Source: Clarkia xantiana subsp. parviflora | Taxonomy: Eukaryota > Streptophyta > Magnoliopsida > Myrtales > Onagraceae | NCBI GenBank assembly: GCA_036873135.1 | Contig: JAPTYO010000002.1 | Span: 36,633,452-36,697,451 of the forward strand | DNA length: 64,000 bases | Direction: 5' to 3' | Part shown: piece after piece, positions 58,799 to 64,000 of the stretch | How the letters are laid out: every line of letters begins with the position of its first letter | Position numbering within the stretch: position 1 is the first letter of the stretch | The notes under the pieces: model-generated | What the model was told of the DNA's origin: nothing | What the model saw: only the letters and a program-made list of their open reading frames with translations | The model's database searches: none | Translations under genes and position numbers: made by a program

Positions 58799-59579
58799 TG
58801 TCGGCTTTGATCTCACTCCTTACGGGGGATGTGTGCGATCCGGTGTTCCTGAGTTGCTCTGCCTTAGCCTATCTTCTTCTTTCCTTCCTTCCTTCCTTCC
58901 TTTGCTTCTTCTCTCCTTCTACCCTGCAGAAGGGGCAATACCAGACACGGAGGGGGGGGGGGGGGGTGGTGCCTGGTGAACCCTCTCCGATGCCTAAGTC
59001 AGTACTTTTCTAGAGAGATAAAGCTAGAGAGATGTCAGAGCTACAATGTCAAAATGGCCAAGATGATCAAATGAGATGTGAATGTGGGGTATTTATAGGC
59101 AACGGTGTCATTAAGGTGGCTTAATGACATCGTTAGCCTTTAAACACAATTAATTAACCTTTAAGCACATAATTAAGACCTTAGGATTCGGAGGAGGTAG
59201 GCGGAGTGGACCGAGCATGGGAGTCTGAAGGTGGTGCCGGGGCCCTTGGGGGGGGGAGAAATCCGACCCCCAAGGGTAGGGGTTGGGTGAGGACACCCAA
59301 CCCCTCCTAGGGAGGGTGGGGTTGGCCAACCCCATCCCTCCTAGGAGGGATCGGGTTGGCCGACCCGATCTCTCCTAGGAGAGATCGGGTTGGCCAACCC
59401 GATCTCCCCTAGGGGAGATCGGGTCGGGTGTGGCCACCCAACCTCACCTAGGTGAGTTCGCCTCTGTCGGACGGGCGCTTCGGCCCCGTCCGAGCCGTCG
59501 ATGTTCTCGCGAAGTGTCCGGGTTGAAGTTTCGATTTGCAATCATAAATGGGACGATAAAAATACAACGGTTCGGAAGT
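58799..59579 (-). mobile_element. Candidate solo LTR inside the inner Copia
   Basis: The block between TGTCGGCTTTGATC (58799) and about 59579 does not resemble the surrounding Copia tail. Read on the minus strand it has a TATA-like CTATAAATACC near 59097 and ends in GCCGACA. ACGGG occurs on both sides (about 58793 and 59580), a possible 5-bp target duplication, but the borders are uncertain. It includes (CTTC)n (about 58877-58900), a G run (58951-58966) and the palindrome cluster at 59281-59456. Confidence 0.4.
59281..59456. repeat. Cluster of alternating perfect palindromes, about 34-bp period
   Basis: Two palindrome types alternate. Type 1 is GGGTTGGCCAACCC-like (59319-59334, 59351-59368, 59385-59402). 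Type 2 has core CCTAGG with symmetric arms: TCCCTCCTAGGAGGGA (59335-59350), TCTCTCCTAGGAGAGA (59369-59384), TCTCCCCTAGGGGAGA (59403-59418), and TCACCTAGGTGA near the end. Arm bases differ between copies yet stay complementary within each copy. Confidence 0.9.
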
Positions 59580-60455
59580 CAACGGGTTCAAATTGGGCGT
59601 ATATCCATCAAGGGGTATAAACCTGGTTATACAGAACGATCAATTAGTCTCGGTAAAACGCGACTTGACCTTCGTTTTGTAAATCACCGTGATTGACCTT
59701 GTCCATCAAATTACCACATTCAGGGCCAGATGAAATATTCTGCGGTAGCATTATTGACAAATCCCAACCCTGGCTAGTTCAGGTATGCTATCGACGCGTG
59801 CTTCATACTGCGCGTCTCGGTTGTGCTAGCTAGGATCCTTGTGATACCTATGGGCACAGACTTCTTCACCTCGAGCGTGTGATTGATCCCGAGTGCCCCA
59901 TGAAGAGGCGCCCGAAGTATCCTGACGGACTCGGAACTCATACCTAAGGTCAGGCTCAATGTTCGCTTCCCGGTGTACGAGCGTAGTGCTGAAGAAAAAG
60001 GCCAAGTGACCACGTCTTTGGAAACCGATTGATTTTGACTAAGAGTATGAGGGATGGGGATGGTCAAGCTCACATGTAATTAACCGACTCTCGAATTCAC
60101 TAGGTGGCCACCAACCGGATATTAGTTGAAGGTTGTGAATACTTGTACGGATGCCCTGGAGAAGTATTCCTATGTGGAAAAATGGGCAATTGAAGAACTA
60201 CTATTGACCAAGGATACAACACGATATGATTTATATTCATTTAAACATGTTGATTGACGACAAGGAATCAACGTTCCGTGGGCGCTACAACGCTCCTAAC
60301 AGATGAGTAGCACGATGCCCGTCGTATCCACCGGTCGCACAGCAAACCTCGTATGAAATGTTCGGAAGCAGGGACAAGATCGAAAGACTGAAATGTTGAT
60401 GAGATTCGGACAACGATACATTAACAGGCAACCTCTCATTCCGGCGAGTAGGAGC

Positions 60456-61064
60456 TGTTGGCATAAGGTGTACGGGCGCCGTAAATGGTAGCCCGTTAAT
60501 ATATGTATATGTTACCTGAGACAATTGGGTAAATGTCATATTAGGGTAATTGGGCCTGACCCAAATCCCTAATGACATGAGAAGCCCAAAATTGGGCCTC
60601 CCTTATGCATAGGAAGTGGCCGACCGAAACTTATCCCACATTGGGTGGAATGGACTTTTGTCCACTCCACTCCTCCTATATATAGACATGTATTGGGATT
60701 TTACTAGGCATTCTCACAACTCTCCTTAAGAGTAAATTGGAGTGAATTCCTTCACTCCATAGTCAAGTTTCGGCCGAACCAATAGTGACACCAAGGGTGT
60801 GCCAAATTGCTTTCTAAGAAATCAATCCGAGGACCTGTCCCCGCCGAAGAACTGATCAGAGGATATGCTGTGGAAACATAATTCGTGGGACTTCTTTCTA
60901 AGAACTTGCACGAGGTTCCGATCGGTAGATCTTGAACTCCTTCCACAAAATCTTGGGCAAAGGATTCATCTCAAAGGTATGTGCGAATTCTTCCGTTGCG
61001 TAATTAGATTACTAGCACGTACACGTTTTAGTGTTTCCTAGTATTACGTCCCCGTAATCCAACA
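60456..61064 (+). repeat. 3' LTR of inner Copia
   Basis: TGTTGGCATAAGG to CGTAATCCAACA, collinear with 51775-52384 apart from about 27 changes and one 1-bp deletion. A (TA)n run follows at 61073-61110 in the outer element's leader. Confidence 0.93.
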
Positions 61065-61066
61065 AC

Positions 61067-61114
<48 letters not shown>

Positions 61115-62453
61115 AATAATAAACAATTGCAATTCAGCCCTCTAATTAATCAAGTCCTAAAAACATGTATCTTCGAGATCCATCCCCATAATCGAAACAA
61201 GGCATAAATGTCAGCAACCCTATGAGCACTGTGTAGTCCATTTAGAGGTTCAAAAACATTTGGATTTTAAAACTTGACCACCCTATTTTATTTAATTGAC
61301 TTGAATTCGGTTTTGAAAATCATTTCGGTTCAGTCAATTTCAGTCTGGTTTGGTCCGATTCGGTCCGTTCTGAAAAATCTGGTTCGGGTCTGGTTTGGAT
61401 AAATATGGTTCGGTTTGGTTTTAATTTTAAAATCTGGTTCGGTCCGAACCGGTCCAATTAAAAATAGGGTTCGGTTCGGTTCAACACACAAAACCGGTTT
61501 GGTTAGATCCACTTAGTTACCCCGGTCCGACCCGATCCGATTAGGTCGAACCGATTGAGAAAATCTGGTTCGATTTAAATTAGTCTCGGTTTGACATATT
61601 TGACCGGCCTAATAATTAAAATTTAAAAGGTTGGGCCGAAATGTTTACTTGTGGCCCAAGTAGGGTTTTTTAAAGTCTAAAAATATTTAACTTAGCCACC
61701 AAGTAACATTAATTATATAAAATAATTTCAAATATTAAATATCTATATACATATATATATTTCGGCTAAAATACTATCATATAAGATTATTTCCAAGATT
61801 CTATATATAAGATTAAATAAATCAACAATATATATATATATAAAATTCGGCTTATATAATAATATATATATTTATATATTGTAAATATCTTAAATAGTGT
61901 AACAAATATACTGACAATATATTTTCTCAATCTTTTAGTCAACTAAATTTATCAATAATATTTTTAACCATATTAAATATTTAGATATATTGATAGTTAT
62001 ATATATTTCTATATATTAATGTGAATCTTTATTAATGTTCCCAATTATAGATATATTGTTACCTTAATTAAAAAATTAAAATATGATGAACAATATTATT
62101 TTTATATTTAGGCCGAAATTAGCTTTCATGGAGCCTAAGAAATTAAAAAATTTACCTTGTAATTTTAGGGTTTGGCCGAAATAAACATGTAAATGGGAAC
62201 AAGTGATCAGATTTCAAGATCAAATTTTAATAAGATCTACAATCCAATTTTTTATTTTGATAAATATTACACTTTTCTTGAAGATCATGAACATCAAATT
62301 AACCAAGAACATCATGAAAATTTCGGATTCACCAACAACCCCAAAAACTCGAAAATTTACAAATTTCTTTTAAAATTTCGGTTTTTTATTTTAAACTTCA
62401 AAGAACACCAATTTATCAAAATCATGAACTCCTAACACAGGCTCTGATACCAC
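61065..62453 (-). other. Leader (non-coding) of the outer Copia
   Basis: Read on the minus strand this is the outer element's internal leader from the primer site (62453-62439) to the insertion point of the inner Copia. It matches the inner copy's leader at 52385-53760 in broad order, including CTCTGATACC (the primer site complement), AT-rich middle parts and repeated CGGTTCGG phrases (61320-61500). No gene. Confidence 0.75.
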
Positions 62454-63051
62454 TGTTAGATTACGGGGAGTAATCACTACGGACACTAAATCATGGTACA
62501 TGCTAGTAATCGAAATTACGCAGCGGAAGATTCGCACATACCTCAAACGTGATCCGTAGTCCCTAGATCCTTCTGCAGGGAGTTCACGATCCACCGGACG
62601 ACACCCGTAGAGGTTCTGGTTAAGGAAGCCCTACGTGGTATAGTCTCCACAGCAAAGCCTCTGATTGATTCTTGGCAAGGGGACAGATTTCTGGAGTGTT
62701 TGCTTAGAAAGAAAATTGGCACACCTTGGGTGAGGGGTTCGGCCGAAATACCTAGGTGTGGGGTGGAGGGGTTTTCTCTCTAAAACACTCTAATGAGGGA
62801 ATAGTGATTAACCCTAAAAATCCCCTAACAATATGTATTTATAGGAGGAGCAAAGTGGACAAAAGTCCACTTTGCCCACACCATTATTTTGGCCGGCCAC
62901 TATGCATAGGGAGGCCCAATTTTGGGCCTCTCGTGTCAATTGGGATTTGGTTCTGGCCCAATTACCCTAATGTGACATATTCCTAATTTCCTTAGGTAAA
63001 CTATACATATTATGGGCTACCAATTACGACGCCCATCACCATATGCTTACA
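62454..63051 (-). repeat. 5' LTR of outer Copia
   Basis: On the minus strand it begins TGTAAGCATATGG and ends CCCCGTAATCTAACA. It shares GGTAGCCC, TCACATTAGGGTAATTGGGC and CTTTTGTCCACT with the inner LTRs but is clearly diverged, so the two elements are related subfamilies rather than recent sisters. Confidence 0.9.
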
Positions 63052-63129
63052 TTAATTAGGTCCAAAATTTATATATATATATATATTATTAATATTGATT
63101 ATTTTATATAGTTAATGTTACTTGGCGGC

Positions 63130-63794
63130 TGTTGGATCACGGTTGGAACTCCGGTACGTCCTTGACGGAAATCCGAACTCCTTCGCTCCAAGTAATCCTG
63201 CAAGAAGGGGATACACCGGGCGATGACCCAGAATCCCTCTCTGATGCTTAAATGAGTATCTCGAGGCAGGCAAGCAAGTATCAGTATGTAAGTATGCGAA
63301 CGTATCAATCATGAGGTAACTCCTTCCTTTATATAGGGGAGGGGTTACCTCAGTTACCTGTTGGGATAACTGCCACGTTCCGTTTATCTCGGCCAGTATC
63401 CCACGTTCCGTCTTTTCCAGCCACTTCCCCACTATGTTGATAGTGGGCGTGTTTCTCGGCCTCGTGCTCTGGTGGAAAGTCGCGACAGAAGTCGGGGACT
63501 CCAGAGTTATCTCGTTTGGTCACCGCTCGGGGCCCCTCGTCATCGGGACAGGGCCAGCATTCTCCGGGATTTAATATCGGGGCCTACTCAAAGGCATATC
63601 ATCGGGGCCTACTAAAAGGCATATCATCGGGGCCTACTTAAAGGCGTAACATCGGGAGCGTTCAGCTCATATATCGGGACCGACCTTGTCGGGACCCTTC
63701 GTATTGGTCTTCTAAGCCTCGTTTGGGGCCCAGTAGGCCTACTTCGCCGTTTAGTCACCGTTAATGGGCCTAACGGATATATCAAAACCCATCA
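63130..63794 (-). repeat. Gypsy 3' LTR, inverse copy
   Basis: On the minus strand it runs TGATGGGTTTTGA to GATCCAACA, matching 3009-3712 with many changes. TATA box TATATAAAG (complement of 63326-63334). Three units of the ATCGGGGCCTACT..AAAGGCATATC repeat lie at 63577-63650 (two in the other copies). Confidence 0.9.
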
Positions 63795-64000
63795 TTTTCC
63801 CCCAAGACATGAGGGACTTATAGTTCGTCGTGTCTTCCAGTTCCGGGCCTCCCGATATCGGTATCGGAGGGTTTTGACTTTCCGAAAAATCTTCTGAAGC
63901 AGATCTCCTCCTCCAAGATTCCCCGATATTCCGAGGATAACCACCGAATCCGAAAAGATTTCTCGGTCACTCAACTATTAAATGCAGCAGGTGACGAAGC
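63795..64000 (-). mobile_element. Internal 3' end of the inverse Gypsy copy
   Basis: The polypurine tract (complement of TTTTCCCCCAAGACATGAGG) abuts the LTR. The following sequence (CCGATATCGGTATCGG, GATTCCCCGATATTCC, CATTTAATAG-like) is the inverse of 2800-3000. The antisense accessory ORF of this copy should lie to the right of the window on the + strand. Confidence 0.85.

Larger units (their letters stand above)
51775..61064 (+). mobile_element. Inner Copia retrotransposon (plus), structurally complete but degenerate
   Basis: Two LTRs of 610 and 609 bp (51775-52384 and 60456-61064) flank an 8.07 kb interior. I count about 27 differences between the LTRs (about 95-96% identity), an estimate by eye. 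Flanking 5-mers are GCATA and ACATA, i.e. a target duplication with one change. gag and reverse transcriptase/RNase H relics are present in order. Between gag and reverse transcriptase (55500-57240) I find no protease or integrase. It sits inside the leader of a sister element in opposite orientation. Confidence 0.9.
47394..63051 (-). mobile_element. Outer Copia retrotransposon (minus), interrupted by a sister element
   Basis: The 5' LTR is 63051-62454 on the minus strand, starting TGTAAGCATATGG and ending CTAACA, followed by the primer binding site TGGTATCAGAGCC (complement of 62439-62453). The internal region runs down to 61065, is interrupted by the plus-strand Copia (51775-61064), resumes at 51774 with gag (51023-50390) and ends in a reverse transcriptase fragment near 47423. 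The rest of pol and the 3' LTR are lost next to MITE family B. The leader from primer site to gag ATG, with the insert removed, is about 2.14 kb, matching the inner copy's 2.17 kb. Confidence 0.85.

Overview
This window looks like nuclear DNA of a flowering plant, most likely a dicot. It has GT-AG spliced genes with plant-specific protein types: a POPEYE-type bHLH, a plant EB1C, and a GT47 exostosin-family glycosyltransferase. It also has a plant histone H4 promoter octamer, a nuclear tRNA-Leu, and a dense load of plant transposable elements (Gypsy, Copia, LINE, MULE, CACTA, hAT and Mutator-type MITEs, a probable Helitron). No species can be named from the sequence alone.

Layout. 1-3712: 3' part of a Ty3/Gypsy element carrying an antisense, spliced, now broken accessory ORF, ending in its 3' LTR. 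3713-4985: CACTA transposase fragment and an unrecognised ORF. 5253-5549: minisatellite. 6439-10021: nearly complete MULE transposase pseudogene (-). 10785-13465: L1-type LINE lacking its reverse transcriptase (-). 13862-18322: nested repeats (a solo LTR holding a hAT MITE that holds a Mutator MITE, all beside an inverted LTR relic with its own hAT MITE). 19142-28244 is the gene island: EB1C (+), POPEYE/bHLH47 (-), tRNA-Leu(CAG) (+), GT47 glycosyltransferase (+). 29166-33490: foldback elements, a probable Helitron and a Mutator MITE. 33777-35642: RING-CH E3 ligase (-) with a Copia solo LTR in an intron. 36312-44510: MITEs, a perfect-looking 1.1 kb tandem duplication of a Gypsy LTR plus flank, a broken gag-protease, and large foldback elements. 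45790-46101: histone H4 (-). 46658-63051: a Copia element (-) interrupted by a second copy of the same Copia family (+), with a hAT MITE and a palindrome cluster inside. 63130-64000: another copy of the first Gypsy family in inverse orientation, running off the right edge.

The five protein genes and the tRNA look functional. Every retroelement or transposase ORF carries stops, frameshifts or truncations. The host genes do not form a shared pathway. They are separate loci (microtubule plus ends, iron-deficiency transcription, cell-wall glycosylation, membrane ubiquitination, chromatin) around which transposons have accumulated, some close enough to shape 3' ends, introns and promoters. All exon boundaries were placed by eye from splice signals and reading phase; no alignment or database search was run.
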